A stretch of 64,000 nucleotides of DNA, from positions 7,771,001 to 7,835,000 of the forward strand of contig NC_135000.1 of the NCBI RefSeq assembly GCF_051020985.1, in the 5' to 3' direction. This document shows positions 11,199 through 23,803 of this stretch, in pieces. This DNA comes from Nomia melanderi. Its lineage: Eukaryota > Arthropoda > Insecta > Hymenoptera > Halictidae. Each line of letters begins with the position of its first letter. Position 1 is the first letter of the stretch. The notes under the pieces were generated by a model, which did not search any database, had not been told where the DNA came from, and worked only from the letters and a program-made list of their open reading frames with translations. The translations under genes were made by a program, and so were the position numbers.

Positions 11199-11700
11199 GG
11201 TGGGTGACGGCAGTTCAAAGATGGCAAAGGATTTTCAAAATAGTACAACTATAACGCAAACGAGTGGGTCACTTTCTTGTATTAATTAGAAGAGAATATT
11301 TACCGAGATTCCGTGGGCGAAGACAGTTCAAAGATGGCGGAGGGTTTTCAAAATAGTAGAACTATAATGCGATCGAGTGGGTTTTCTTGTATCAACCCTT
11401 TGCACTCGAAAAATTTGTCACTGGAAATATTCAATTTATTTTTATGAGATATAGATGGCATTTTTTTCAACTAACTTAACTAATCTATTTACAAAATAAG
11501 AACAATGGTATTTTATTTCCACGTTTCACGTATCGACAGATTACTTAAGACTTAATGTTAAATACGAAATTTTACAATTTTGATGCACCAATGAAGTGAT
11601 TGAAAGGCACTTTTGGAGTGCAAAGGGTTAATTAGAACTTCTGTTGGGATATATTTTGAAATGCCAGAACTACAAGGCGACAAATTGGTTATTCTTTTAT
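11199..11700. repeat. ~110-bp tandem duplication, second unit interrupted by an element
   Basis: Two adjacent units share GGCAGTTCAAAGATGGC-like starts (about 11207 and 11316), then TTTTCAAAATAGTA-AACTATAA, GAGTGGGT and TTTCTTGTAT. The second unit is broken by the family A element at 11392-11631 and resumes after it with the matching TTAATTAGAA. A more diverged third unit may continue to about 11735. Confidence 0.75.
11392..11631. mobile_element. TTAA-flanked element, family A
   Basis: The left end is TCAACCCTTTGCACTCGA and the right end is GGAGTGCAAAGGGTTAA. The element is 240 bases long. The left TTAA has mutated to TCAA. The unoccupied site is preserved in the neighbouring repeat unit at 11282-11285, which supports TTAA duplication on insertion. 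No coding capacity. Confidence 0.8.
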
Positions 11701-14700
11701 GTAAATTAGGAAAGCGTATTCATTGAGATTTCTATTGTACACTATGAAATACGCGTTGGTAAATCTATTTAATAATTTAGTAACCGGAAAAATCTAGGAT
11801 AGATAGTTTTTGATACTTTTATTAGTTCTAGCATGAACGACGAGATTCGATATTGGAACTTCCAATTATTCTAGGAGATCAACCCAATATAATCACGAGC
11901 AGTTAATTTCATCTGACTCTATTTCCGATGTTAGATGGATCAGGAATAACTCCCATTCGGATCTTTTGAATTCATTCTTTGCCGTCATAATTTATAGAAC
12001 ATTCGACTGCATTATAAACGCGTAGAATTAGGAGACGACTTGATATCTAGTAAAATGGCACAGGGGCAAGAAGTGTCTTCCTAGTTTAGTTCTGCAGTAT
12101 TGATTGGTTACTTACGACCCTACTGACGAATAGTAAATTAGTGATAGAAAATGTCAGAGAACAGAAAATAACACTAACAGTAACAGTTTATCAGAATTAG
12201 CTGATTAGAATTAGATCTAGCAATTTCTATCTGCAATCTTATCACTTGGCCCAGCGCAACAGAGTTTCTAATTATTATTTTGCCATGATTGTAGGTCCAG
12301 CGTGGATGTCACAGCTCTCAATAATGATTTAATAATCATCCAAGTGAACATGGACCCATCAGGTAAGAGAGGAAACCCAAATACAAATTTTAAACACAAA
12401 AATATATTTATCTAATAATAACAATATTACTGAATATATAAAAACATATTTATAACTGTCTTACTGACAGACATTCTAATCTAAATCTACATAACAGGAC
12501 TCTTATCTACAAAACCATCAGGAAACCTATACAAACCTACAGCACCCACCTACAAGGAATAGTAGCGAAGATCTACATATCCAAACCAGAAGGCCTACAA
12601 TCAAATACCCTTAGGACAACTCTGGCCATGGTACATCCATCATAACGAACCACGCAAGGACCAGCAGTTAGCCTCTGTCAAAGGAAATAACGCGGCCATC
12701 TCACCGATGCAAGAGAGACCACCCCAATGCACTATAAACAGACACATACTACACAACCCTATAGACTCAGAAGGAAACGTCCCTTTGATCCGGTACGTTA
12801 ACATCCAAACTGATGCACAAGACACCATCCAGTGGTGTATACGGACATCACGGTACATCTCCGCGCTAATGCAATCTACCATATATCCTACTACAAATGG
12901 TAAAAGTGCTCGTAAGAAAAAGCACCTTTCAATAATGACAATAAGTCCGCGGCCATGAAGCTCGCCCGTGATCCGTGACACCGGTGCAGCGCCGGGGCTT
13001 TCCTAGCCGAGCCGCGGCATCGATGGAAAAAAAAAGGAAAGGAGGAAGAAGGGGGCTGATAGAAACGAGACGAGGGGAGATCCTTACGTAAATCACTTGG
13101 TAAACGGCCATTGATCGTGCGCGGTATCAAGGACGGTGTAGTACGCTCACCTTATCACGCGGCTCTCCCACGCAATCGAATCGAAATTCGTCTCGTTGCA
13201 CGAACCGGGCTCGCCGCGGCACGCCGAAGGCCACCGACACCGCCGGCGGAGGGAGGAGGGTCCCAGCCCTTTTCGCCTCCGCTTCGTCTTCTCCTCGCTC
13301 GTCGCGTCCTCCTCCAACCTACGTTCTGTTTCTAGGGGTCGCGATCGAGCGGCCCTGCGCTGTCCGCGTGATCGAACGTGAAAATCTTCAACGACAGCGG
13401 CAGCCCAAATGAATGGAATGCCAGCCCACGCCTGAGAGCCGCCTGATAGGCTGCCTCGATCCGAGGTGAGGCTTCACGTACACACCACGCTGGAGGCGTC
13501 AGGGACGTACCGTTTAACGGGGTTGGCTCTGGGAAGAGGTTCATTCATCGAACCGACCGACTGGGTCGGCCCCGGAACCCTCTGACGACCCTCCGCGCGC
13601 CTGGCAAAGGACGTAGGGTGCTCGATCAGCGTTATGTTTCATGCTGGCCTGCTAATGATTCAGCTTTTCGTTCCTTTCACCCTTTACAGCCTGCTGGGAC
13701 ACGTGTACGTAAGGTTGTAGCTTTGATGAAGCACAGGGAATTGGTTTTCCTTTTGTTTTGTCTTATTGTTGTTGGATAGAGGCTTTGGTCGAGGTGTTAG
13801 GAATGTGGAGTATATGTTTTGTTTGATCTCAGATTTGTTTGGAAAGAGCGGCGAGAATGTTTAAGTCTGTGTTTGGAATATTAGGAATGCTGAGATTAGA
13901 GGGTGGAGTTTTGTATTTTAAAATTGATTTTGACGCATCGCGTGGGCGAGACTTGGGGATGGGTTTTAGAGGGTTGCGATATGAGATTGAGGGAGTGGTA
14001 ACGAGGAATGGCGACCACCGTTTTGAGATACAAGCTTGAAGTTTTAAGGAAGGTAGCTTTTTGAACTTAGGTTTCGTTACCTTGGTGTGTTATTAATTGA
14101 TGCATTTTGTTATAGGAAAGAGAGGAACTGGAAAGCTCTAATCGGGACGAGTTCATTCGTTAGCCACCATTCTACCGTACAAATTTTTATATTTTTCTTA
14201 CTCCATAAGATCCATGCGTTTCTAGAATAGCATAACTCACACTGTGTTTATTGCAGAACTGCGGCTGCACACAGGACAACGTCCGTGTAAATCATTCAAG
14301 AAGGTTTAAACGGAAAGCTGAAGACCAAGATCAAAGTGTAGCCAAATTGCCCATCGAGGGACATATACGTAACGCGTGAATTTCTGGTTTCCGGGGAATC
14401 CTATTCACGCAGTTTCATTCATGCTTGGTGCCTATAGATGTGGAGACTTTTCGAACCTGCCCTGTGGGTGTCATTGTAAATGGGAGGCCGGTCAAAGACA
14501 CCGTTGGAAGATCCTTGTGCACCGAGTGATTCGCGGGGGGCGACGGCGAGCGTCGCGCCGCACCTGGCTGGCAGAAGCACGTGCACAGGAGTGTGCGTGC
14601 ACGTCGATACGAGGCGTAGCTCTAGTAGACGGACGGGTGTGCTGTCTTTCTCGCGTGGATCGTAATAATATGCGCCCACGCACGCGTGAGACAGTGAGCG

Positions 14701-14820
14701 TGTAGTGTACGGGGTCTCTTCCTCCTCCCGGCCGTCTCGCCCGTCAGCCACCCTACCCGTTTCACCGAACGACTCGGTCAGTACCGACCCCCCGACCCAT
14801 CTACCCACGCCTTGTTAATG
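11701..14820. other. Gene-free spacer with GC island
   Basis: AT-rich to about 12940. At 12293-12364 a 72-base stretch lies between TTGTAG and GTAAGAG and is open in one frame, so it looks exon-like but is isolated. Bases 12940-13620 and 14370-14820 are GC-rich with chance-like frames on both strands. The rest (13621-14370) is unremarkable. Untranslated Mkp3 exons could lie here but cannot be seen. Confidence 0.4.
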
Positions 14821-14842
14821 AAAACATCTTTTGTCAATGAAC

Positions 14843-14901
14843 TGACGTCAGTCCGGCCGCGGATTGGCCGACCGTCGGTGACCACGTGACCCACGGCCAA
14901 T
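14843..14901. promoter_or_regulatory. CRE, CCAAT and E-box cluster, candidate Mkp3 promoter
   Basis: Within 59 bases there is a perfect palindromic CRE (TGACGTCA, 14843-14850), an inverted CCAAT box (ATTGG, 14863-14867), an E-box (CACGTG, 14883-14888) and a direct CCAAT box (14897-14901). The motifs are what CREB/ATF, NF-Y and bHLH factors bind. They sit at the upstream edge of a GC-rich block 1.35 kb before the Mkp3 start codon. Linking them to Mkp3 is an inference from position and strand; no other gene is near. Confidence 0.5.
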
Positions 14902-14949
14902 CCGGATGATGGCTGGGTCCCCTACACTCGGCAACCCGACCGCCATTTG

Positions 14950-16246
14950 CCCATTCTGTACGGGAGAACGGTCGAGTTAAGGTGTGGCCTGCGGCGGGCT
15001 GGTTCTGAGAGGATTCGCGGGAGTGCGAGTGAGCCCGCGGGACCTGGGTTGCGTGGTGAGAGGAGGAGGGAGATAGAAGGCGAGACAATTCGTCGGTACT
15101 GCACGCGGAGTAAGAGGGAGAGAGAGAGAGAGAGGGAGAGTGCGAGAGTTGAGTGGGGAAGAGAGAGAGAGAGTGAGGTACGGGGAACGAAGAAAAAGAA
15201 GAGGAGACAGAGAAGAAAGAGGAGAAGAGGGAGTGACGGGGAGAGAGAGGGAGAGAGAGTGAGCGAGAAAAAAGGGAAAAAAGAACAGGAAGTCGGTACG
15301 GCAACCGAGGGAAGACGCGTCGAGCGATGCTGGAGGGATTCGTGAGGTGAGGGCGACGGTCTGCTCTCGGACCGACGAGTACCTTGTTCGCTTCGACCGA
15401 TTCGAGTCGGTCCAGCCTGTGAACGGTGCAGCATCCCTTTCTCGGGAGGAGGTCGAGGAGGACCGAGGGACTCGTGGTCCGCTTTCCCGTCGCTCTGGGT
15501 GGACGCTGAAAAGTATTCGGAGTCGATCCGTCACCCTAGGAGATTACAATGCCACCGATCCCGAGAATTGGAGAGATACGTGGTTCCCGCGAATCCCGGG
15601 AGCCCCGCTCGAGATAAATCCGACGAGGTTCAGCAGCGTGGATCATGCGTTTCCCAAACGAGCTGACACAATCCGCGGCTCCGGCGTTAATTGGGCCTGT
15701 CGTCTTTATTTACGAAAGGATCAATAATCGAGACGAGCTGCTGCTACCCGCGGAGAAGGAGAAGGTGAAGGAGGAGGAGGAGGAGATGGTGGAGTAAAGA
15801 CGGCGTTCAAGTGCCGCAGGAAGTAATGGCCAACACGTGAGAACGACGCCGAGGAACGTGGACGTGTCTGTCCAAGCACCTCTCAGATATATGTTTTCTG
15901 TCATACGACTCAAGTGCCATTTTTATTGTATTCGATGCAATCACCAGATGCACGTGTGCTCCTGGCCAGCAATGTCTGCTCATTTATGCCCCACGAGGGA
16001 TCATGAACGGATACTTTGATCATCTTGTGGGAGCCGGTGGTAACATGTTAGGAAGTGCCATAGGAAGATGGAGATCTTTCGAAGAACATTGTGAAGCCCA
16101 AAGTGCGCAGCTTTTGGAGTATAATGGGAGATAGGGAGATCCCTTGGATGAGAGGATCACCTCTGTAAACGAAGAGGGGTGGGTGCGTTTTAAATGAATT
16201 AAAGACCAAAGAAGCATCAGGAATTCGGATTAAAGCTCGCCACAAC
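14950..16246 (+). other. Probable promoter-proximal and 5' leader region of Mkp3
   Basis: A GC-rich block with a purine-rich tract (15108-15290) leads to the Mkp3 start codon. A possible noncoding exon could end at the GTGAGG donor near 15346, but no transcript evidence is available. Open frames across the block on both strands are low-complexity serine/arginine or leucine/serine frames created by the GA/CT tract. Confidence 0.35.
15108..15290. repeat. GA-rich purine tract
   Basis: About 180 bases of GAGA-type purine-rich sequence on the plus strand, with several (GA)n runs. Such tracts are commonly associated with GAGA-factor binding near insect promoters. Here that role is an inference. 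Confidence 0.75.
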
Positions 16247-18125
16247 ATGCCAGGTGGAAATGTTATGGAGGAGGATCTTGTGGGCCCGGAGTGGCTTTTC
16301 AGAGAGCTGAGATCTCAAGAAGGCCATGGCAAGCTACTCATCCTCGACTGCAGGGCACATTCTGATTTCTCTGAAACTCATATAAGAGGTTCGGTTCCTT
16401 TAGCTATACCTAGTATCATGCTGAGACGGCTGGCAGCAGGTAAAGTTGATTTGTTGTCAACCATAAGGTGTTTAGATCTAAGAAATAGGGTTGAAGTGTT
16501 TTTGTGTGGAGATGAAAACAATAGAGGAACATTCGTGTTAATCGGTGACTCTACAGACCCTGCAGGACATCAGGGTGAAACAATTCAAGTCTTGAGCCGA
16601 AGACTTAGAAGTAGTGGAGGATGCGTAGCTATTTTAATTGGTAAGAATATAACAAGATACGTCCCACAGCTTTTTCCTTGTGTCACAAAACATTTCTGTC
16701 ATAAATAACTAGCAGACTATTGTATTTTGTGTTTACATATTATCTTTTAATGGAAAGAAAGTTATTAAGGATTATAAGAGTCAAGAATAAAACAATGTTT
16801 ATAGTAAAGTCTTTCATATCCATGAATTGAGATGTTAAGAACAGTTGTGAATGAAATATTGATTTGTGCAAAGAGTATACATACCTATTTAATGAGCCAC
16901 TTATATCCCTGCTATAGATTGCCAAGCTTTCTGAAACTGTGGCTGATTTCTATCAAGAAATACATTTATTTTCTTCTTTTCACAGGTGGTTTTAGTGCAT
17001 TCAGAGATAAATATCCTGAATGGTGTGAAGTTAGTCAAGTTGGAGGGGAATGCCCTCCTGGTCAAGACTCTAATGAAGGTGAATTAATGGGTCTTAGATC
17101 CCTTCGAATATCTACTCCCCCAACAAGGTCCTACTCAGATTCTGATAGTGATAGCACTTGTGATTCTGTTGGTTAGTACATTAAAAAAATAATTTCTTCT
17201 GCATGGAATATACAGAAAATCATGACTAATCTATGTTGATACTATCTCCAGGACCCGAGGAGGACAAAGACTTTCCAGTCGAAATTTTGCCTCATTTGTA
17301 TCTTGGAAATGCAGCCAATAGCGAAGACAGGGAAGCATTAGCACGTCACAGGATACAGTACATTCTTAACGTAACCCCAGATTTGCCAAATGTATTTGAA
17401 AGCGCTGGTTCGATAAAATACATGCAAATACCCATAAGTGATCATTGGAGCCAGAACTTAGCTAGTTTTTTTCCGCAAGCAATTCAGTTTATTGGTGAGT
17501 GTGAATAACTTCAAAATTCGTACACTCAGTGATCAGGGTCTAAATAATTCATGCAAAAATTTTCACGTTTTTTATACATGGTTCCTTCACTTTCACTTAG
17601 GTTTACTTTAGCCAACAGTTGAGAACTCTTCTGTTTATTTCTTCTAAAAAGAACGTCGAAATTTTTGCATCAACCCAATGTTTCATACATCAACATCTTT
17701 GTTCCCTGGTATGTTCGCTGTATAAAAGCTTCATTGAATTACTTCCAGAGGAAGCACGAAGTTCAGACAAAGGAGTGCTAGTTCACTGTTTAGCTGGAGT
17801 GTCGCGGTCCGTTACAATCACTGTAGCCTACCTAATGCACAAGTGTAGCCTCAGTTTGAACGACGCTTTTAACTTAGTTCGTAGTCGAAAGTCCAACGTT
17901 GCCCCGAATTTCCATTTCATGGAGCAACTGCACAGTTTCGAGAAGGAGCTGAGGGACAGGGGCGACAGGAACAGGGGGAACGATCAGAGGTGCATCGGTG
18001 CATGTAGACCAGGTGGTCCGTGCAACTGTCCAGCGCCCAGTTTTCTCAGCCCGATCGATTTGGGCCTCAGTCCAGATTCAGGTATCGAATTCGATAGGTG
18101 GGCGGCGAGTACGCCGGCCGAATGA
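16247..18125 (+). CDS. Mkp3: Dual-specificity MAP kinase phosphatase, Mkp3 (DUSP6-like)
   Basis: Dephosphorylates threonine and tyrosine of ERK in the cytoplasm, a feedback brake on Ras/MAPK signalling. Coding exons by splice site and phase: 16247-16640, 16986-17171, 17252-17494, 17749-18125, about 399 residues, normal for the family. Residues about 13-150 form the rhodanese-like, MAPK-binding half, with the kinase-interaction motif MLRRLAAGK (58-66). The catalytic half starts near 200. The predicted general acid is D257 (in SDHW), and the signature HCLAGVSRS has H287, C288 and R294, so the enzyme should be active. A short C-terminal GIEFDRW motif is the same as in the fly protein. The start is the first ATG of the conserved frame (context CACAACATGC); M7 is an alternative. 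All introns are phase 1 and begin with GT. The assignment to the Mkp3/DUSP6 group rests on the rhodanese half and is firm. Confidence 0.95.
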
Positions 18126-20930
18126 GACGGGCCAGGGGGGACCCAATACAAATTTTAGGTCCCTCCTAGTGTATCGCATGCCATAGTAGAAAAAAAAGAG
18201 CCCTAATTGAAGGGTACGGGAAACGAAATTTACATTCTACTAGGGAAATGACGATAGCGATTAAGAAACACGTTGACACAAGTAGACGATCCACAGATAT
18301 GTTTCTGCTAACCGACGAAAATTTGTTAAGCCTTTCTACTATTTTTCTACAGAAATTCTTTCATCACGGCTTCACGTGGGCCCGTATATAATTCTCTGCG
18401 TGGAAAGGGTGTGCACCTTTCCTTCTCAGACTGTGTACTGGAACAGTAAATTTGTCTTTATCGAATATTCCTTCTACCGGAGACGTGTGAACTAATTTTC
18501 GCTATGATTGTAAATCTTGAATTTCTCGTACGCAAATCATTGATACGATGTAAGTCGCGTTTGTAATTTAGAGGGGGGGAAGAGGATTATGCTAATTAGT
18601 ACGACGAAGGTTCCGCGAACGTTTTCCCTTTATCCTTTTTCTTCTAAGTTGTCGCGATAGCGTTGATCACTGAAAGTATTTTATAATTGAAAGCTGTACC
18701 TTCTTACGCGTGAACTGTACGCTGTTGTGATCGTATATTCTGAGATTATGCTTCCATGTTCCGAGACTTTACGTGCAGATTCTGTAAACGACGTATGTTT
18801 GAGTTCGTTGGTCAGCGCTACCGTTGGTCCCTCAAATACAATTTCTAGGGATACACTTTTATACGTACACTATATCTCGAAAGAAAGAAAAAAAACGAAA
18901 TGCTATATATTTTTAATACTTACTCCCTGAACCCTTCAATTAACGAGGCTGTGTTTGTTTAATCGCAGACGATGTTTACTGTGAACAGAAGAACAAAAGA
19001 AAAAAAACAAAGCAAATAAAGTAAATTCTCTTAACGAAATAAGTCGTCAACCAGGCAATCACGAGTAGTCGAAGTAACGGAAAATTATAAAAAAAAAAAT
19101 GAGAGAGATCACTGCTTAACACACTAATTTTAAGTTATCGGAGGTACAAAAAAAAATTGAAAAATATCTCGTACTCAACCAGTTAGATGATAAAGTAAAT
19201 ATATATATGTCTGTAGTATATATATATATATATATATATATATAACGCATATGTGTATATATATATATTATACATATATATATATGTACACGTATGTAAA
19301 GTAATTTGAAACTCAAACGTAATTTTTGACATAGTTTTTCAATACACAAAAGTGACTTATCTTAAGAAGAAAAAAAATAAGGGTATCCTCGACGCATTCT
19401 GACTTTGGGATTCGCAAAGTTCTGCGTGCACGTGTTTTCTCGAGCGAACATCTCGGTTAAATAAATTTAAGGAGTATATCTTATACGGATCCAGTGCATT
19501 TCTTTATAGGGCATTCCGAATCTCTTCTACTTCCAAACGAAAAAGAAACGAGAAAAAAAAAGAAACAAATCAGGATCGTCGTAGTCGGAAGAGTTTTATT
19601 TTTCTTTCTTAAATTTTGCCTTTCGATTCGAAGGAAAAAAAAGATATACAACGGTCGCGAAAATGTGTTACCGCGCTTCGATTAAAAATAGAGAAAAAAA
19701 AATAAGAAAAATAAAATTGAGCGTTTTACCGGCTAATAAAGTGCGGTAACATTTTCTTGCGACGTTGTATATGTATATATATACATTACACGGTTAACTT
19801 TATCATGGGGCGAGAACACTTGGACTGCGGATGTTTATGCAAATTTCCATTTTTATAAATACATTTAGAGAGAGGGGTGGATTCGAATAAAATTTCATTT
19901 TCCATAGCGATAGTTATACCGGGTGAAAGATAAAAACCGTATTGAATTTTATTGAAGTTTGTACCCAATTGTTTTCTAAGGAATTTTTATATGCTGATCG
20001 ACGCAGAAAAATCTGCAGTCTACCGATAAAATAGACAGAACGTAGGGGGGAAAGAGAGAGATTAGTTCTTGAAATGTTTTATAAAGGTGTTTTTTACACG
20101 GCGGTCTTGATCCTGTACGTCGATGCAAGAATGCAAGTAAATACGAATGCTGTACAACAATTTGAACACTAAATCTTGAATTGTACGAATCAGCACTGTT
20201 TCTATTTATCTTACAGATCTCAGATATATATTTAAAATTATTTTTGTAAAAAAGAAGAAGCTAATCGCATTCACATTCCCACAATGAGCCACATTGACCT
20301 GATACACTTGTAATAACTATCTTTCATGTATTGTATGTATTGTTCATTGAGAATAATTGAAAAGTTAATATGAGTGTACACACACATACCTACACGCACA
20401 CATCCCAATTACACGCATGGGGACACACACACCATACATAACGTACACCGTACATACACGCACACATACATACACAGTGAATGTTATTTTTCATGTAATT
20501 AACTACAAAGTTACGGTAACGAACTCTTGACTATTTGCGAGGGCGAAATTGATATACAACTAAGGAAATATATATTTGACGTTAATGTAATAACAATATT
20601 CTACTATTACACTGTTGTCTGTTGTATGTTTATCGAGCGTGATGCTCGAAAGATTTAATCAAATATTATGTATATTACATAAATTATTATTTTATATTCA
20701 TCGTTGTACATATATTTTAATTAATTTTCATTAGAAATACAACTTATCTTACCTGAACCGAGTATAAGTGACTATTCTTTATATATATATGTATATGTAT
20801 ATGTATATATATACATATATGTATATATATATGTGTATGTATGTAAGTATATATGAAAAAAGGGAACTTACTTTTAGGCGCGTTCAACGTTGCGTGTGTT
20901 TTTTTTCGTACGAATGAAAAACGCATTCTC
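18126..20930 (+). other. Mkp3 3' untranslated region and AT-rich spacer
   Basis: No coding sequence is present. The stretch is AT-rich with TA/CA microsatellites at about 19200-19290, 20375-20480 and 20775-20850, and poly-A or A-rich runs. AATAAA hexamers (for example near 19014 and 19461) could end the Mkp3 transcript, but which is used cannot be told. Mkp3 and Plaa converge here. Confidence 0.5.
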
Positions 20931-20950
20931 GATTATGGCAAAATGTACTT

Positions 20951-20956
20951 TTTATT
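20951..20956 (-). terminator. Candidate Plaa polyadenylation signal
   Basis: TTTATT on the plus strand is AATAAA on the minus strand. It lies about 165 bases past the Plaa stop codon, a plausible distance for the end of its transcript. Confidence 0.45.
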
Positions 20957-21120
20957 AGCAATGACAAATTATAAGGATTCAACTGTCGAATTGAGAGAAA
21001 AAAAAAGAAAAATGTAAGAAACCTATTCAACGCGATAAGTCGACAAATATATTTGTTAATTTATAACATTAATTACTCGAGTCTTGTGTTTGTAGTTAAT
21101 TCTCTATAATAATTTATACT

Positions 21121-23803
21121 TTAAACAATTAAATCAATAATCTGTTTCGAACAACTGGCCAACTTATTCGCGGGCACGTCTGTCTCGGACATTGTTTTCA
21201 ATATGTTCAACGTAACTTCGGATTGTCTTACTGCTTTGATTAAATCGTTACGGTCGGTTGTGTCTGTTGTCGTGCATAAAAGTGTTCCTAGCCCCACGAG
21301 AGTTCTAAATACTGCTTCGGGTTCGTTCAACCGGGATAAAATATTGAACATAGCGTGCAAACATTGCGCCTTACCGAATACATCATTGTGCTTATTTAAG
21401 GCCACGGTTAAATTCAGTATATAAGTTGACACAGCGACCTAAACATGTGCAATGAAATTAATTTCACTTTGTTCGTCGTTCATGAATATTTTTTTTTCTT
21501 TTAATACTTCCATGTTATACACATACCTGATTGTTTTTACTTCCAAGAGATCTGAAGTCTGATAAAAGTTCCAATATCTCGTCCTTACAATGAAGACCAA
21601 GCTCTTCTCCCTTTTCATGGGAAAACATGTTCGCTAACAAACGAAACGTGAGCATTTGATTGGAAGCGGACGCGTCAGGTTTGACGTGTTTTTTCGTAAG
21701 CTGCAGAAGCTCGTCCGTGCATAGAATGTCATTGATCTCTTTGGAGAGCACGGCAAGTCTCGTTATATCGAGTACAGGGAACAGCACGTCATCTGGCCAA
21801 TTCAACAACGTTTTCAAAGTGTCTAAAGCATCGGTTTTTAATTGTTCGGAAGTTTGGTCTTTAGCAAGTTTTATCAAGTTATCCAATTTATCCTCCGGGA
21901 CTCTGAAGGCTTCGGTTTGCTTAGAATTTAATTCACGTAGTTTGTCTGTGAATAATTTGAAAATATGATGTTCAGTGAATTTTACGTGAATGGAAAGAAG
22001 AGAAGATTATAGATACCTAAAATAGTAGGCAAATTAGCCTGTTCTATTTTCAAATATTTTGTATGAGGAATATAAGACGAAGATAAAGAAGTGTTGGAAG
22101 AATTAAGTGTTCCTGTTCTTGCAGGTTCAGTTGTACTCGTCGCTGAACTAGGAATATATCTATTGCCTCCTGTGAAAGGATCAGCGTACTGAGTATTCGT
22201 ATTCAAACTTGGTGTAGAATTTTTCATTATAAAATTGGCAACCTGAAAATAAAGATTAGTTATCATAGAAAGGTAAAAATAAAGATAATATGAATGATCT
22301 TAACCGCTTACCTGATCTAAAAATAATTGACTGAGATCATTATCATGAAGGAATTTCTGTGCAACATGCCATGGATCTTGACCATTGTTGTAAGGTAATT
22401 TTAATGGAGGTAAACCATCCTGTATGTCAACTGAAAATACGTAATCATATTCTACTCCATTATGTAATTGTTTTCCCGATGTAGCAGTGCTACCACCAGT
22501 TGCACCCATAACATCTCCGATTCTTATCCATCTCTGTTCGCTCTGAGACCAACTGTATGCTCTTACTGCATCTCCATCATTCACAATTTTGGTTTGACCA
22601 TCTCTTTGACCAGGTTGCTGCAATGCTTTTGCATCTGGTAAACTAGTAATGTATAAATTAAAATGTTTTATTTATCGGTATAAGCAAATTACTTTCTCTG
22701 CAATTATTTACTTACTCTTTAATTTTGATTCCTCCTAATTCTAGCTGTGCATTCAATTTTGTATTTGCTACCTCCTTCTCAAATTCCTGTAATGTTTCTG
22801 GTTCCGCGTATCGTTCTGGGTCACATGAAAATATCCTAACAACACCATCAGAACTCCCAGCAACTATGTCACCATTGGGCAATAAATCAATACACCATAT
22901 CGACTGAGACGGTAAGGTAATAGTTTGACTTATTTGACTATCCTGCCATACCCTGATAGTTCTATCTTCGCCACAGGTAAATAGTCTTACACCTTTCTCC
23001 TTACATATAATACCATATATATAATTGTTATGCGCGTCATATGTCCCTAAACAAATTCCAACAGATGCATTCCAATGACGCACAGTAGCATCATTGCCAC
23101 AAGTCAAAAATTCATTGTCATTTATCGAAGCAATATCACGAACACAATCTGTATGCCCAGTTAATTTGTGTTGTACAGAACCATCACTTGTCCATATTAT
23201 AACTAACTTATCCGCAGATCCACTTATAATATATCCGCTCGACAAGTCTGCTACACACCATACGGCTGCTGTGTGACCTACCAGGTTTAACTGGGGCTTA
23301 CTTAAATCATTGATGTCCCATAGTTTGGCACTCAAGTCCCAGGAACTCGAGAGAAATGTCCCTTCTCGCTTTCCAGCTCTCAATTTGCATACTGTGTCTT
23401 GGTGAGCTGTCAATGTCTTTACAGGCTCTGCTTGGTCTGGCACATAAACACATATAGTTTTGTCGTTGCTGCCAGTTATAATAAATCCCGTGGGATTTTT
23501 TTCCGATGGGTTTAGAACGCATACCGAGCTCACGAAATTAGTGTGACCCTTCAGCGTTAACGTGTACACGTAATCTCTACCGTTTCTGCAAAAACATTTA
23601 TACAATCTTTAAATTCCTCTTCGCATTTGTAATCATGGGAAAGAAGTGTATTGACAGGCTAAATACCCAGACGGTTTCCATACACGGGCTGTTTTGTCCC
23701 GGGACGTGGAAACAATGGTTCCATCCGTGAACGTCGCTACGGCCCTCACGTCAGACGTGTGCCCGAAAAGCGAGCTCCTTAATTTATAAGACGGCTGGGC
23801 CAT
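21121..23803 (-). CDS. Plaa: Phospholipase A2-activating protein homologue (PLAA / UFD3-like)
   Basis: A ubiquitin-binding adaptor of the p97/VCP unfoldase, homologous to yeast Ufd3/Doa1, acting in ubiquitin turnover and endolysosomal sorting. Coding exons on the minus strand: 23803-23667, 23585-22716, 22642-22312, 22242-22017, 21945-21527, 21438-21121, about 766 residues against roughly 795 in human. Residues about 10-295 carry WD40 repeats (repeated GH...W-D patterns, e.g. SASWDLSA-like blades). Residues about 345-455 are the PFU ubiquitin-binding domain (RWIRIGDV, then DPWHVAQKFL and FLDQ). A short linker contains one DPFTGGNRYIP repeat, the motif found several times in vertebrates. The rest is the PUL armadillo-type domain that binds p97. 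The start ATG at 23803 gives MAQPSYKLR, aligned with the family N terminus. Its 5' end faces Ost48. Confidence 0.94.

Noticed and set aside
12293..12364. 72-base exon-like block between TTGTAG and GTAAGAG
   Set aside because: Splice-like borders and an open frame are present, but no neighbouring exon joins it and the encoded residues match nothing I know. Kept only as a note.
12640..12981. 113-codon minus-strand frame with hydrophobic segments
   Set aside because: A competing plus-strand frame covers the same bases, neither is recognisable, and no splice partners or polyadenylation context are present.
14419..15534. Several long overlapping frames on both strands around the GA-rich tract
   Set aside because: They are low-complexity Ser/Leu/Pro or Arg/Glu frames generated by the purine tract, lie in the presumed Mkp3 leader, and share no domain.
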